The notes: generated from the letters alone by a model not told the origin. Counted from the first letter of the stretch, positions 35,901 to 47,687 are shown. The stretch is 64,000 nt of DNA from Liolophura sinensis (GCF_032854445.1 NC_088295.1:67735058-67799057), one strand, 5' to 3'. Translations and numbers: made by a program.

Positions 35901-38900
35901 ACGTTTGTCAGAGCACTGCTAACATTGCAAACAGCTAAAGTGCTGGGACAATGTAGGTCTTCACTTAAACTGGGACAAGTTTAAATGTTCAGACAACACT
36001 ATCAGTTTATTTTTTTATATTTTGTTCAGATCAAGATGACATTTCAATCTGGGATGTGCATAATTTCTTGGTACTTCTGAAGGAATCAAATGGTATTATT
36101 AACCACTTCAGCAGTATTTCAGCCAAACAGTGACCATGAACATTTACAACAGGGTTTAACATCTTATATTAATGAGTTTGGCTAAACATTGCTCAATAAA
36201 AGCTTTGCTTCATGTTGTCAATTGACTTGCATAACAAATAAATAAAAAAACTGAACACTTCTATTGATTGACTGATCCAAGTTCAGCATCTCTTGACATT
36301 TTAAAGTAGGAATACGATACAAGCTCTGTGAAGAAAACATCCTTCATCCAAACTGTACAGACACTTACCTCGGGGGTCCTGAACTAAAGCCACCTATCAT
36401 CTCAAACTCGTCATCAAAGAAGTCCCTGTTACGTGAAGACTGTCGCTCTCTGTAGGAGTTGTCGTAACGGCTAGGCTCACGCCCACTAGGCGTCTGCTGT
36501 TCTATCGTCTGCATGTCACTTACAGCAGAATGGCTGATTTCCCTGAAAGTGTAAAAAATACAGTCACTGAAAATCACCATCTTGATTGATTAATCTATTC
36601 ATTTATTCCATACATGTATGTATTTCATACAGATGATTCTATTCATTAAAGAAAGAATGGCAATACCAGGATTAAAGTTAACAAGACTGGCTCCGTACAG
36701 AAATATACATACATAGAATATTTTGTATAAAGAAGATATTACTTTTCTATAAAAGAATTAATTTTAATTCCTTCAATGAAACTGCAAGCCAATGGGAGCA
36801 ACAGTTTTAGGGCCTTACAAACGAAAACATTTTTAACAGTCAAATCTGCCAATGCTTTGTGAGTACAGAAGGTCTACGACAGGGAACATTCTTCTCCATT
36901 GTCTGATTTTCGTTCTGTAACGGAGAAGATTTCAACAGAACAGGTTTTTGTCTTTTTTGGAGAACGTGGGTTTTGTGCTTCTGCGAGCAACAGTGACAAC
37001 TGTCTGGTATTCAATGTTACAGTAAATGTCTGAAGGCACAGTTTCTAAGGTTTTATGCACACCAATTTTATGATGATTTGGTAATCTGTGTTACAGTAGA
37101 TGCCAAACCTAGAGTAAACATGAACATGTACATGAGAGTAGCCATTACCTGGACCCTGTAAATCCCATGCCAAGCCTTTCCATCTGAGCAGCCTTCTTTG
37201 GATCTGACACTTTTAATTTTTCTTCCTGTTTTTTCCTCTCAGCGCCCATGTCTTTGTATGCCAACCTCATCGAGGCCCTGTGAAACAAATATTGCACCAT
37301 CAAAACACTCTGATTTCTATTTTGAACAGTCAATACCTGACACATCCTAATTAACCCTGTAAACAGAGGACGACCCATTGCATACAGAGATACACCATTA
37401 CTCTTTGTCTCTATGACAACAAATTACACTCCATAACTTGATTTTAAACAAATATTTAAAGTTTATTTTATCACACATTAACAGATAGTTCTTTGCTAGT
37501 GGTATGTAAATTGTTCCCTTGACGAGAAAAATACTGTGTACAGAATGGAAAGATCAATCACTGTCTCTATGACAACAAAACACAGCTTCTTCATCAATGC
37601 ATTTAACAGAGAAGATTGTAAAGAAAAGAAAAACACTGTTTAATTGATCTGAAAACAAAACAGAAAGATTTTGCTGACAGTGTGAAAATCTGCCAATCAA
37701 GCCACAGAAAAATTCAACAAGAAATTGCCATGTACGTGACTGGACAGTATGGAACACATTACAAATCAATCAACAATTGAGTCAATCACTTGGTGGCCAC
37801 TTTATCACAGTAGCATGTACTCACTGTCGTTTCTCCTCCTCTTCCTTTGTCTGTGCCATCTGCTGTATCTCGGCCGCAGCCAAGGCCTCCTTATGCTTGT
37901 CATGCTCCTGTGCCTGGCTCTCAATCTCAGAGAAATTAGTCTTCACACGCTGTGCACCCAGTCCTTTCTGCAAGTCACAAATACACACAAGTACATGACT
38001 CAGCAAAATTCTGTACGTCAATTTCACAGTAATTAACACATCAAAATTTGGTAGCTTACAGCATAAGAGCCCCTGAGAACCTTTAAAATGCTTTTCAATG
38101 ATCTCAGAACTCAGGAATTAAGAATTACAATCAAAATATTAATCGAGGAAATACAACCAGTACAAAACACTACAGAGGTAATACTGATTAGTACAGTAAC
38201 AGATAAAGCGTAAAAACTGTGGCCACTGTTAAACAGAGCTCTGACAGTGACTAGACACAACTGTATTTCACACCAAGTGAGGATTTTATAGCACCCTGTC
38301 CTACAAAGCTTCAAAACAAGCAGACCTAAGCTGCTGTGTCCTTTAATACAAACATTTAAAATGACACATACACATATACCACATTACCGACAAAACAAAC
38401 ATGAGCGCAGGTGTCTTACCCCTTTCTTGGCACCAACAGGTCTGCGTGCACCAATGGTCGTCTTCCTGGGCTCTGCCTGAGCCTGGGCCTGTGTTGGTGA
38501 CATACTTAGGGCAGCTTCTACACTGGGACCTTCATTGGGGTCTACAGCTGCAGAAACAATACTTTTTCTCATGCAAATTATCATTAGAAAAAAATGCATA
38601 TGTTAATATGCATATTAACATATTTATTTGCTAACTATTTAATGATGGACATATCTATGGTCATGCCTATGGGTGGAGGAAACTCGACTGCCTGAAGCAA
38701 ACACCGACATTTTGCCTTATATCCGACAAAACTCCTGCCCTATTTATTTGATTTATTTCATTGGTGGTTTACCCCGTACTCAAGAATATTTCACTTATAC
38801 GACATCGGCCAGCATTATGGTGGGCGGAAACGACCATCCACAGGTTGCTGGCATACCTTCCCACTTACGGCCGGAGAGGAAGCCAGCATGAGCTGGACTT

Positions 38901-41900
38901 ACAGCTGCAGCCCAAACAGCTAAAGCTGAATAGGGACAGTGATCTGATTGGTCAAGGGTCTATCAGTTGTGCCGGGTCAACGTTTTGATCATCTGAGAGG
39001 CAGTAAAGACAAAGTATGATCTTGTGATTCTTCAACCTTTTCACATGCTTGCAAGGTGTTTATTCATCACATTCTGAGGGTATTACTCTGTACAGACTGA
39101 TAAAATTATACTTTTTGTGAAGCCTTGAAATTGGCCAATCCATGCAGTAGTTTTTTGTCCAAAATCAAATTATAAATGTGCATTAATTGCACTGAATGTT
39201 GACATTTTACATGGGAAAAGGTTGAGCAATTAGGCTAATCTAACATTTCATTCTGATTCTCAAACTTCAAACTAACTGTCAATGTTGTTGTTCAATGTTG
39301 AAATTAAAATAAACATTAGAAAACAGTACAAATGTACTCACAGGGTTGTTATTAACTTCCCTTCAAGATACAGTTACAATACAAAGCAAACATGGGCATG
39401 TACCTGTTTCTGTCTTGGAGAGGCTGCCATTTTTAATAGGTTGAGGGTCAGAGATGACGAGCCTGGCTGTGTCACTGATCATCTCTGATTGGAATGTGCT
39501 CTCTGCATGTTCTTTGAAGAAGTCTACATCCTTTGCCGGTGGTGGACTCTCAGGCAGAATTGCATCTATGTTAACCTGTGTAAGGAAACAACAGCAACAA
39601 TGAAAACAAACCGAAGAATACATTATGAAGTTATACGCGCTGGTACATGAAAAAGGTTTTTCTAGAAATTTACTCTACATACATGTATGAACACACTGGT
39701 GATCCCTCTTGAATGACCGACTAATTATTTATTCAGCTATCTACATCCATACATACATTACGTACTTGCCAGTAGTGTAGCCTGGCTTTCTCATTTTCTT
39801 TTCAGGCATAGAATTTACAGTCATATTTTCACTCTTTTTTGTCATTCTGATTCATGCCATTTTAGCAAAATAATATTTCATTATCCAATCAATGAACTTT
39901 GTTTTAATTTATTTTTTAGATACCTCAACCCAAAGATTACAAAACCTCTGCGGTAAACTTTATGCTGGAAGAGATTTCTTCAATGCTAAACTCTTTCGTA
40001 GTGGTTTATTTGTGTGAGCCACGTTATTATACAAGTTAACATTTCTGGTGGTATTAACATGAACCCTGAAAATATGCAGGGGGTCAGCTTTACCCTACTT
40101 CTCTATCAAACCATAAACAAGGTGTTAGAGTTAAAAGCACAGTTAGGCATTTGCAACTGCTGATAAACTCCACCTCTCAACTACCCATGATTAATGTGTG
40201 ATTAACACACTCGCTAATGTGCCTACCCAAGGCATATACATGTTGTATGTGCAAAGTTATTAGCTCCCCAAAACCACTTTAACAACAATCCAATATTTTG
40301 ATGCTTCTGGCTGTGATAAGTAGAGATGATATTATCCTGTATTCATCTAATCCCAACGATTATGCATCAAAGAAAGATGATAGCCACCAATAAAGAGAGG
40401 TTATACAACATAGAGCTATCACATATGCTGGAACATGTAGACCTAGATACACAACAGACATATCAGAATACATGTATCTACGTAGTAATAGCTCAGTGGT
40501 TCCAAGCTGGGGTGCACACAGGCAGGCCAGGGTTGAGGCACATGTGTAGGCAGATAGTACATGTATACCCTTGATGTACTGGGTGAAATACAAAACTAAA
40601 CTAGTCAGCAAAATTTATAACATAAATAAGTTTCAGGATAAATAAAAGTTTATAAGCATAAATCAATGTAAAAATGATGATACAGCTGCATAACCTTGCA
40701 CTTGCTGAGGAGAATTTAACAAATCTTTTTGATACCGAGTTTCTCACTGTCGTATGAATAGCATGGCAGTAAGCCCAGTTTCCTCATTCCGAACATAACA
40801 TGAATTAGAACTGAGAAGAAAAAAAATACAAAAATGATGCTTTTTCTTTCTGAAATCTTGAATCTGAGAGACTTCATGTACATGTTTAATAGTAATATGT
40901 TAAATCCTACTACAGAACAAGTATATCTTCTCATCAACAATACAGTGCTTTGTTCAGCTTGAAGTACTTCCCAGATCTACATCTGAAAAACTGGTGGCAA
41001 CTGAGATACACAGCAGGGAGTACAAATAAATCAAGGAAAAATATGGGTGACAAAGCTAAACAATGATCTCCAAGATCACACTTCACATAGATTTTGGTTA
41101 CATGGGCTAATGATAAATAAGTTAACTACATGCATACTGTATGAGATAGTTTCACAGTGTCAAAACTTGTTCTTTTTCAACTGGTGTCCACAGAAAAGCG
41201 GTGGGCTCTCAATTAAGACCACTTCAATTGAAATAATGGCAATGTTCAGCTACAGAAAATGGTCATGTGCACTGTCACACATACACAGGATCACTTTTCT
41301 GGGTTACTTACTGTGGAATGCAGAGTGTACTATGACAAAGAATTACACGAAATGCTCGCATGTATTTTGCATCACATACACACAGGATGTAAGTTAGCAA
41401 TTTGCGGCAAAGCAAAATGTCTTAAAGATTTCTAGGGTGAACATTTTGTTTAGCATCCCAATCATTGCATCAGGTGATTTACAAGCATATGTCATTTATG
41501 AATGCCACTGCTCTCTTTCAACCAAAAAAAAAAAAAATTATTTACAGTAGTATATCACACTATGCTGTATAAATGCTTCTGTCCCACAAGGCCATTAAAC
41601 TGAGATATTTGACACACAATTCCACTTCCTGCCCTGGTTGTGAAAGCCAAGTGATCACTTACCCTCACTTACCCATGTAATGACTTCTCACAAGGCATAA
41701 AATACATTTTTAGTGTATCAGCACTTGAAAATATGAGTATTAAAGAGTACTAGATAGCAGGACACCTGTTGAAATCGTTCAGATTATTATTATTATTATT
41801 ATTATTCTTAATCAGCTCGTAAAATTGCAATATCTTGAAAACTGATAAAGGAAGAAAAACCAAACTCCTGAATCTTAATGAGGAACATATGAAGCTACTT

Positions 41901-44900
41901 TTGACCTTTGGTACTGTTTTACCAATCACGTGATTTAGCGCCTATTTTGAAATATACTGATCAGATAAAAAAATCCTCTCCAAAACGGCTAAACCTATCG
42001 AGATAAACTTTTCATTTACACTTTTTAAGTGGATCACCCTACCCATACTGTAAATAATACTTTTAATTTTGTATCCAAATAAGGCCAAACCGACGAATGA
42101 ACTTGGGTCAAAAGTAGGCAAATTTTTAAAACTGTTTAAAATCATTAAACAATCACACTATCTGGTGTCCACTGACATCACTATTACAAATCTGCAAGAA
42201 TTATTTTTGTACTTTGTGTTTTTTTTAATGCTATGACAAAAAAACAACAAAATCATAAACTTCTTGAATACCAGGCTACCATAGTGGTAAAAGACTAGAG
42301 GTGTGAACCCCGGCAATGCTGTTGGATAACAGCTTTAATTTACATTTTAGCTGGTAGATGATCTCTGTAATTTCTAAACCATACAAGGAAAAGTCAGGTT
42401 CAACAAGTGAAAGTGGAACAAACCAGGAAGACATTGTGGCATCCTGCTAGGTACTCAACCGTCCTAAAGTACAACTTCCTACTTTGTTTATTACACATTT
42501 CAGTGGACTGCTGTTAGTGTGATAGTACAAATAACCCACAATGTTCTACATAATAAAACTGAAAAAGTGATTAATCTGATCTTCTGGAGAAGACCATCCT
42601 TAAATTCTTTATTTGACTTAGCCCGACAATATCAGAAAAACTAGAGCTGGTTGGCCAATAATTCTTTTCCCTTTTTTATTTCTGGTAAACAAAAAAAGAT
42701 CTCAGATTTTAATGAAATTAACATAGTGAGAAGAGAATTCTGAGCATTACCAAAATCCCTGAGTTGCTCCCACAAACATCTTTTTAATGATGGCTTAAAT
42801 TGGTATATTTCATAGTTCCCTATTACTGTCCAGTAATCCTCGCCAACCTCATTCTGCAATTCAGGAGCTACACAATATACATGTTTAATCATAAACAGTT
42901 TGACTTATAATTTCAAATTCCTCCTTTTTTGCTATCATAGATGTCTAACACCCATATTTATTATAAGTTTATACATTTTTCAAAAATCAGTAAATGAGTT
43001 TAGAAGTCAGGGATATACGTACCAATAGATACTGACATTTGTGAGAAATGACACTGAGTAAGCAGCAGGGTAATAGGGAGTAAGTGTCCCTGAGCCTCAC
43101 TAAACATGGCAGCATGCACAAAAATATATACAGATACAGTAAAATAAAATGCAGCAGTTAGAATCACACTAAATATAACAGGCTGACCTGTCCAAAAGCT
43201 TTGTCGTCTTTCCCACGGAAAAACTGAATCAAAACAGGAAAAACATGTTCATTGTCAATATGGCGTCTTCCCGATTTATCTACAATTCACTACAAGTAGT
43301 AGTGCTGCATCACTATCAGACTGCATTTCAAAAATGTAAGTGTTACAATCAAAGGTATCACTTTAAAGCCTTTATGTGCTTCTAAAAGTGGATACCACCT
43401 GCCAAACTTGAAAATGAGGTGAAATACGGCAGTTACATTCAAAATTGCACCACTCAAATCTACTGCCAGGTCTGCATAATTATATCTGTGCACAAAATGT
43501 TTCACAGTGACCTTTTTTTATACATATACATCTATACCATTGTATCAGTACTGCTATCCAAACTGGAAGATGATGTCCTCACTATGAACTCAAACTTGTC
43601 TGATTCTACAGGAGATCCCACATCATTTAGTGCATGCACACCACAAATGAATTTCACTCAGGCCAAGCCATTGGAAAAAGGCCCACACCTGTGGCATGAA
43701 CATATACATGTATGTGACGATTTACTAATAGCACATGAAGTTTACCTGCGTTCCATGAAGACGCATGGCCTGTGTGGCAAGATGGTGAAGCTTATCTCTG
43801 TACAAGCTGGCTGCTCGACTGTGGTACTTCTGCTGGGAGTCCGAACTGGTGCACCCATGCTGACGGAAAAACGCAGTCTGCAAATAAAGATAACAGATTG
43901 TTTTAACAAGGCTGAAAACCATTCTGCTGTGGCATGGCAGCACTGCAACATTTAAATTTTTTTTTTTTTCTTTTTTTTAATTACTTTTTTTTGTCATCTC
44001 TCTTTTTCGCTGGACAGTCCCAGCAATAACACACTAAAGATAATTTGCTGCAGAAATGACACTTTAAAAAATGGTGACCTGTCATAAAGAAACAGCCACT
44101 GTCACGCACAAAGTACAAAAGCACCTACTGTAATTCTTCAACCTTTTCACGTATTTGCAAGGTGTTTATTTATATTCTGAGGGCATTAGTTTGTGTACAC
44201 TGATAAAATTACACTTTATGTGAAGCACTGAAATCGGCCATCTCAACCACTGTAATTTGTCTTCCAAATCACATAATAAAAGGTGCATACATTTCACAGA
44301 AAGTTGCTCTTTCATGTACGAAAAGGTTGAGGAATTAGTGTACTAGGCCAAAATTAAAATATTATATGTTTGATGTCATGCGACTGACCCTTCAAAAAGG
44401 CCCTGACTGAAATTCTTTTTCCGTGTTTTTACACAGGCAAAATTATTTTATTTCATTTTTTTTTTTTTTTTTTTTTTGCTCAACGTTTGAAATGTCACTT
44501 TGTTCATACAAGTGAAAAGTCAGATCATGAGGTTCCACTTCACTCTGTAAAAATTATCAGCTGGGCAGGATTTTGGTTCTACTTTCACATGCTCGCCCCT
44601 CTGTACAAGTTCTGATCAATGCTGAGAAAGTTTATTCTGATCAATCATTTGAACAGGATTCAACAATTGTTCTTCCTTTCCGTGAAAAAAACAAAATAAA
44701 CGCCTACCTAACCTCTTTTGTTATAAAGTGTAACATCAAACAAACAGTATTCTAATTTAGGCCCTGAGTGAGTTACTCAAAAGTACTTCTGATTTTTGAA
44801 ACGGGTTTTAATGCTTATGTGAAGGCACGCAAATAACAATGGCATTTGGCCTAAGCCTTCATGAATGCCTTACTAAATTGAATTTTTGCTCGGCCAAAAC

Positions 44901-47577
44901 AAACAATGCAGACGACTACAAAACCGTGGTGGCTGGTAAATGAGAATATGTTGTACATGTCTTGCATTACTGCCAACATTGTCATGGTGATCCTCGTCTG
45001 ATGCCCCCTTGTTCTGAAGATTAATAAATACTGACAGAGTGTTTTTGGCTTAGCATAATATTACACTGAAATTTCAGACGTGTGTTTGTTAACCACAGCA
45101 AACCGTCAATCCTGTCTGGCATCCTCCAAGACACGGGTGTTGTGAATGGTACAAATCAAAGTTTTTTAGGGGGTCAATCACTTTGGTCATTACATCCAGT
45201 TTTCATACAAATAATTAATAATCACGAGCTGGATTGTGAGACCCACAAGAGAAAGATATATATATACATGTGACAGAAATCTGTTCAAGTCCAGCTCACG
45301 CTGGCTTTCCCTCTGGCCATATGTGGGAAGATCTGTCAACAACCTGTGGATGGATGTGGGTTTCCCATGGGCTTTGTCCCATTTCCTCCAACCACAAGGT
45401 TGGTCACCATTGTGGATGTGAATATTCTTGAGTATGGCGCAAAACACAAATCAAATAAATAAATAAATAATACTGTTTGTTCATCTTACTCTGTATGCAG
45501 GTACACCTGCTATCAGGAAGTGATTTTAAAGGTGTTGTGGTATACTCCAATTTGCCGTTGTAAACTGGTTTCTGATGGCATTTTTTTTTTCCTTTGCTAT
45601 TTTTCCTATCTGCTAGGGCTGCTACTAAACAGATGTAAATTTGAGCGCCAAAAGATATATATTATGACTGTTATTTACATCCAAAAATTCATTTTGAGGG
45701 CAACTTTACAGGTCAGATACAATGCATACAAAAACATGATTGGTCTACTTACTGCATTTGCATTACCGCCTACTTGCATTGCCCGCAGCTGTAGCCATGT
45801 CCAGTTGGTATCTAGCTGAGTGGAGCGAATAAAGGTCACATGGACCCCAAGAGATCTGTGAACTGCAGAGCAGTCTATACACAGGAACACTCCATATGTA
45901 ATACTGGCCCAGGTGGGGTTACTGCTCCCACAGTCAAAGCATTGCTGGAATGATAAAGAACACCACGCATAATAGAGTGAAACATACAATGTATGTATAA
46001 TGTACCCTAATTCCTCAAACTTTTCACATATGAAAGAGCAACTTTCAGTGCAGTCATTCACATGTTTAATTTGTTTGTGGAGACAAAACTACATTGGTTG
46101 GATTGACCAATTTCAGGGCATCACAAAAAGTGCTATTTTATCAGTCTATGTACAGAATAATACCTTCAGAATATGCTTCAATAAACACCTTGCAAACATA
46201 AGAAAAGGCTGAAGAACTACAGTATCTGTCTTGACATAACTTATAACATAAGTCTTCACATTTGGAAGAGGCTCTTTTAAGAGATACATGTGTATGTTGA
46301 AGTTGATTACATATCTTACATAACTGATTGCATCTATGGCAGCTCAATCACACCATTGAGCCACCATCTAGTGTGGTAGAATGGTCGAACGTTGTGTTCG
46401 GCAATTCCACTTTCGATTAGAAATAGAAATATCAGACTTGACCCTAGGGTTGTTAAAAAAAACAATGACGAGAAACTATAACTTGCTCAGTTTGTGGTAT
46501 TGTTTTTATATGGTTTTGGTTTTAAACTGATCAAAGAAGACAAAAGGTCTTCACAGCCAATGACAAAATGATTTGAAAAATCAGGCAAATGATTATAACA
46601 TGTCTAAAATTGAAATCAGCAAAAGTTCTTTTAGAAACTGGGGCAGATACCACCTCAGGTATGATGTTTTCATCTGGGTTTTGAAACTGCCATTTGTTTC
46701 TTGCCGTTAACTTGTCAAACCTTACACTGTTAGCCTGTGGTCAATGAATAGCAGTGTATCATTTGACTCGGTGCATTATACTTTGGTCATCGCCTCATAA
46801 ACGCCTCTAAATGAATTCACAAGGTAAAAGTAACAATGGAGAAAGATAGAGGAACTGTGGTGTGAAGTAGTTCTCCCCAATGAAAATGTGACCTATACCT
46901 CTTGACGTTTTTACATGCAGTGTAGTCTGACTCAAAACAGTCAAACCGTAATTAACTAGTATGGCAGGTCAACACCAATAGCTCACATTATGTTCAAAGA
47001 AGACATCTTCATTTACAGAACATATGAGATTAGAATTTCCACGTATTTCTGAGGACATGTTAACTACTGTCAACCTTCTGTTAACAACTTCCTAAACCAT
47101 ATGTGTCTCTTGCCAGTCCATCATAAACATTGACAACTGTAAATTAAATTAGAAATTAAACTCCACTTAAGGTCAAATGATTTATCACATAGAGTCATAT
47201 GCTGGAAATTAAACACGTGTCTCGTTTATATCTGTCTTAAAACGCCTACTGATGTGAATACCTAAAAAGACAGCAACACAGAAGTGTTTAACCAGCGTGG
47301 ACCTGGTAACCCGGCACGTCCTAGTCAAGGCGCTCGCTCGTTTCAGCCAACCTGGCATTCTGTGTGACGTGCGTGGTCATATCATCCGGTCACCATCAAC
47401 AGATGGAAGGCGACAGAAAGAGAGAAGGACACGACAAACAGGCACCAAAGCGCGTCCACTCTGAGTCAGAATACTTAAAAATCTAAAAATACAAAATATA
47501 CTCACTTTGTTGGTCGGGATGGATCTTAATCGCTTAAAGATCGCAGTGATATCGTGCTTACTTGGATGGTCTGCCAT
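29956..47577 (-). CDS. ARFGAP2: ADP-ribosylation factor GTPase-activating protein 2/3, complete 12-exon gene
   Basis: Twelve exons join in frame to 544 residues. The ArfGAP zinc finger at the N-terminus has Cys26, Cys29, Cys46 and Cys49 in CxxC-x16-CxxC spacing, with the catalytic arginine finger at Arg54 (VHRSLG). GGNANA at 83-88 continues into [10 protein letters not shown]. The middle holds [12 protein letters not shown] and a charged coiled-coil-like stretch (about 245-315). The C-terminal half carries the family hallmark [14 protein letters not shown] (about 443-456), ISSSDFFG, and an amphipathic [20 protein letters not shown] before the final DRYGS. Vertebrate ARFGAP2 and ARFGAP3 are about 520 residues; this is probably the invertebrate gene related to both. 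The family stimulates Arf1 GTP hydrolysis on Golgi COPI coats. It starts head-to-head with AMN1. Confidence 0.96.
29974..32030 (-). other. ARFGAP2 last intron (2.1 kb)
   Basis: The intron begins GTATAA, so failure to splice adds one Val codon and a TAA. I see nothing else identifiable inside. Confidence 0.8.
32031..32243 (-). CDS. ARFGAP2: ARFGAP2 exon 11
   Basis: 71 codons, phase 0 at both ends; acceptor CCCAACAG, donor CAG|GTATAA. It codes for [11 protein letters not shown] and the C-terminal amphipathic segment ending in MMNSLQ. Confidence 0.95.
32524..32657. mobile_element. 134-bp MITE with GGGGCCGGTTTCAT ends
   Basis: The left end GGGGCCGGTTTCATCAAGC is the reverse complement of the right end GCTTCATGAAACCGGCCCC with one mismatch. 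It lies in the ARFGAP2 intron between exons 10 and 11. Internal AGCTAAG and CTTAGCT words add further hairpin potential. Confidence 0.85.
32741..32858 (-). CDS. ARFGAP2: ARFGAP2 exon 10
   Basis: 118 nt; acceptor TGTTTGCAG, donor GAT|GTAAGC. It codes for the diagnostic [20 protein letters not shown]. The entry phase completes an Arg codon begun in exon 9. Confidence 0.95.
33226..33276 (+). repeat. SINE 3' tail fragment
   Basis: ATATTCATGAGTATGACGTA, then AAACACCAATCAAATAATTA and AATAAATC, matches the SINE tail. Confidence 0.75.
33411..33600 (-). mobile_element. CTCAACCTTTTC MITE, truncated copy in ARFGAP2 intron 9
   Basis: It starts GTCCTCAACCTTTTCACATA and runs in the same order as the copy at 46008-46220, but lacks the far terminal repeat. 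Its orientation is opposite to the copies at 39.0 and 44.1 kb. Confidence 0.75.
34333..34450 (+). repeat. Degenerate repeat with CACCAGTGGTG palindrome
   Basis: TGCCACCAGTGGTGCTACAG and TGCCACCAGTGGTGTTACAG lie 54 bp apart, with weaker versions on both sides (GGCACCAGTGC, TGCCATCAGTGATGCC). Confidence 0.6.
34850..35080 (+). repeat. G-rich degenerate tandem repeat
   Basis: GGGGAAAGATTTGGGGG-like units alternate with TTCATATA. They include a run of 15 G at about 34957-34971, and the block ends in a run of C. The plus strand has several runs of three or more G, enough to form a G-quadruplex. Confidence 0.75.
35642..35785 (-). CDS. ARFGAP2: ARFGAP2 exon 9
   Basis: 144 nt; acceptor TTCCCTCAG, donor ACAG|GTATGT. 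It codes for a Ser/Asp-rich, probably disordered stretch ending SSKDDDR. Confidence 0.93.
35786..36368 (-). other. ARFGAP2 intron 8
   Basis: 583 bp with GT-AG ends. I see nothing identifiable. Confidence 0.8.
36369..36542 (-). CDS. ARFGAP2: ARFGAP2 exon 8
   Basis: 174 nt; acceptor CACTTTCAG, donor CGAG|GTAAGT. It codes for a polar linker with [19 protein letters not shown]. Confidence 0.93.
36543..37148 (-). other. ARFGAP2 intron 7
   Basis: 606 bp with GT-AG ends. Nothing identifiable is seen. Confidence 0.8.
37149..37277 (-). CDS. ARFGAP2: ARFGAP2 exon 7
   Basis: 129 nt; acceptor TTTCACAG, donor CCAG|GTAATG. It codes for [11 protein letters not shown] and [10 protein letters not shown], both recognisable in ARFGAP2/3 proteins. 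Confidence 0.95.
37278..37824 (-). other. ARFGAP2 intron 6
   Basis: 547 bp with GT-AG ends. Nothing identifiable is seen. Confidence 0.8.
37825..37967 (-). CDS. ARFGAP2: ARFGAP2 exon 6
   Basis: 143 nt; acceptor GACTTGCAG, donor GACA|GTGAGT. It codes for [20 protein letters not shown] and a Glu/Lys/Ala-rich helix that probably forms a coiled coil. Confidence 0.95.
37968..38419 (-). other. ARFGAP2 intron 5
   Basis: 452 bp with GT-AG ends. Nothing identifiable is seen. Confidence 0.8.
38420..38547 (-). CDS. ARFGAP2: ARFGAP2 exon 5
   Basis: 128 nt; acceptor TTTCTGCAG, donor AAAGGG|GTAAGA. It codes for an acidic start and [14 protein letters not shown], the basic Gly/Lys motif that precedes GLGA in this family. 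Confidence 0.93.
38741..38982 (-). mobile_element. tRNA-derived SINE copy, minus strand
   Basis: It reads TATTTATTTGATTTATTTCA, then TACCCCGTACTCAAGAATAT, and later GCATGAGCTGGACTTACAGC, which is the reverse of the copy at 25588-25811. The tRNA-like head is at the right end. Confidence 0.85.
39026..39233 (+). mobile_element. CTCAACCTTTTC MITE, full copy in ARFGAP2 intron 4
   Basis: The left end ATTCTTCAACCTTTTCACAT and the right end ATGGGAAAAGGTTGAGCAAT are imperfect inverted repeats. The interior matches the copies at 33.4, 44.1 and 46.0 kb. Confidence 0.85.
39404..39575 (-). CDS. ARFGAP2: ARFGAP2 exon 4
   Basis: 172 nt, phase 0 to 1; acceptor TTACACAG, donor ACAG|GTACAT. It codes for a linker with [13 protein letters not shown], matching the DFF segment after the ArfGAP domain. 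Confidence 0.93.
39576..43745 (-). other. ARFGAP2 intron 3 (4.2 kb)
   Basis: GT-AG intron of phase 0. It contains an (ATT)n microsatellite at about 41786-41806. I see no supported exon or nested gene. Confidence 0.75.
41786..41810. repeat. (ATT)n microsatellite
   Basis: About eight ATT units in tandem. Confidence 0.9.
43746..43877 (-). CDS. ARFGAP2: ARFGAP2 exon 3
   Basis: 44 codons, phase 0 at both ends; acceptor TTATTTGCAG, donor CAG|GTAAAC. It codes for [10 protein letters not shown] and [13 protein letters not shown], the end of the ArfGAP domain. Confidence 0.96.
44131..44337 (+). mobile_element. CTCAACCTTTTC MITE, full copy in ARFGAP2 intron 2
   Basis: TAATTCTTCAACCTTTTCAC at the left and ACGAAAAGGTTGAGGAATTA at the right are inverted repeats. 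It has the same orientation as the 39.0-kb copy. Confidence 0.88.
45279..45473 (+). mobile_element. SINE copy, head truncated
   Basis: It begins at the B-box (CTGTTCAAGTCCAGCTCACG), runs through the shared body and ends GAATATTCTTGAGTATGGCG, then AAAACACAAATCAAATAAAT. Confidence 0.85.
45753..45944 (-). CDS. ARFGAP2: ARFGAP2 exon 2: catalytic ArfGAP zinc finger
   Basis: 64 codons, phase 0 at both ends; acceptor TCATTCCAG, donor GCA|GTAAGT. It codes for [26 protein letters not shown] and the IRSTQLD stretch. The zinc ligands and arginine finger are all present. Confidence 0.97.
45945..47505 (-). other. ARFGAP2 intron 1
   Basis: 1.6 kb. It contains one MITE copy. The end nearest exon 1 (about 47290-47440) is richer in CpG and GC than the rest, as expected next to a promoter. 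Confidence 0.75.
46008..46220 (-). mobile_element. CTCAACCTTTTC MITE, copy in ARFGAP2 intron 1
   Basis: It begins TAATTCCTCAAACTTTTCAC and ends AAGAAAAGGCTGAAGAACTA. Its orientation is opposite to the 39.0- and 44.1-kb copies. Confidence 0.82.
47506..47577 (-). CDS. ARFGAP2: ARFGAP2 exon 1, start codon
   Basis: 24 codons from ATG in good context (AAAATGG) to AAA|GTGAGT. It codes for a start like other ARFGAP2/3 proteins (MAD..., [11 protein letters not shown]), leading directly into the zinc finger. Confidence 0.95.
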
Positions 47578-47687
47578 TTTTGGTGACGTAAACATGTAGT
47601 GTCACATGACCCTCAAAACTGCTTTTCTGCAGGTGTCGGATTTGGCACAAGCGGATTGGTGGAAAATACTATGTTTGTAAACAGAAC
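47578..47687. promoter_or_regulatory. Probable bidirectional promoter of ARFGAP2 and AMN1
   Basis: Only 110 bp separate the two divergent start codons. The interval has TGACGT at 47584-47589 (ATF/CRE-like), GTCACATGAC at 47601-47610 (E-box-like) and ATTGG at 47655-47659 (an inverted CCAAT box). AACATGGCGGG over the AMN1 start resembles a YY1 site. There is no TATA box. The motif calls are by eye; promoter function is inferred from the gene layout. Confidence 0.65.

Larger units (their letters stand above)
38548..39403 (-). other. ARFGAP2 intron 4
   Basis: 856 bp. It holds an inverted SINE (38741-38982) and a full MITE copy (39026-39233); little unique sequence remains. Confidence 0.85.
43878..45752 (-). 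other. ARFGAP2 intron 2
   Basis: 1.9 kb. It contains a full MITE (44131-44337), a long poly-T run at about 44457-44477 and a SINE (45279-45473). Confidence 0.8.

Noticed and set aside
43419..43955. 178-codon open frame on the plus strand
   Set aside because: It runs antisense through ARFGAP2 exon 3, whose coding is secure, and shows no family resemblance outside that exon.
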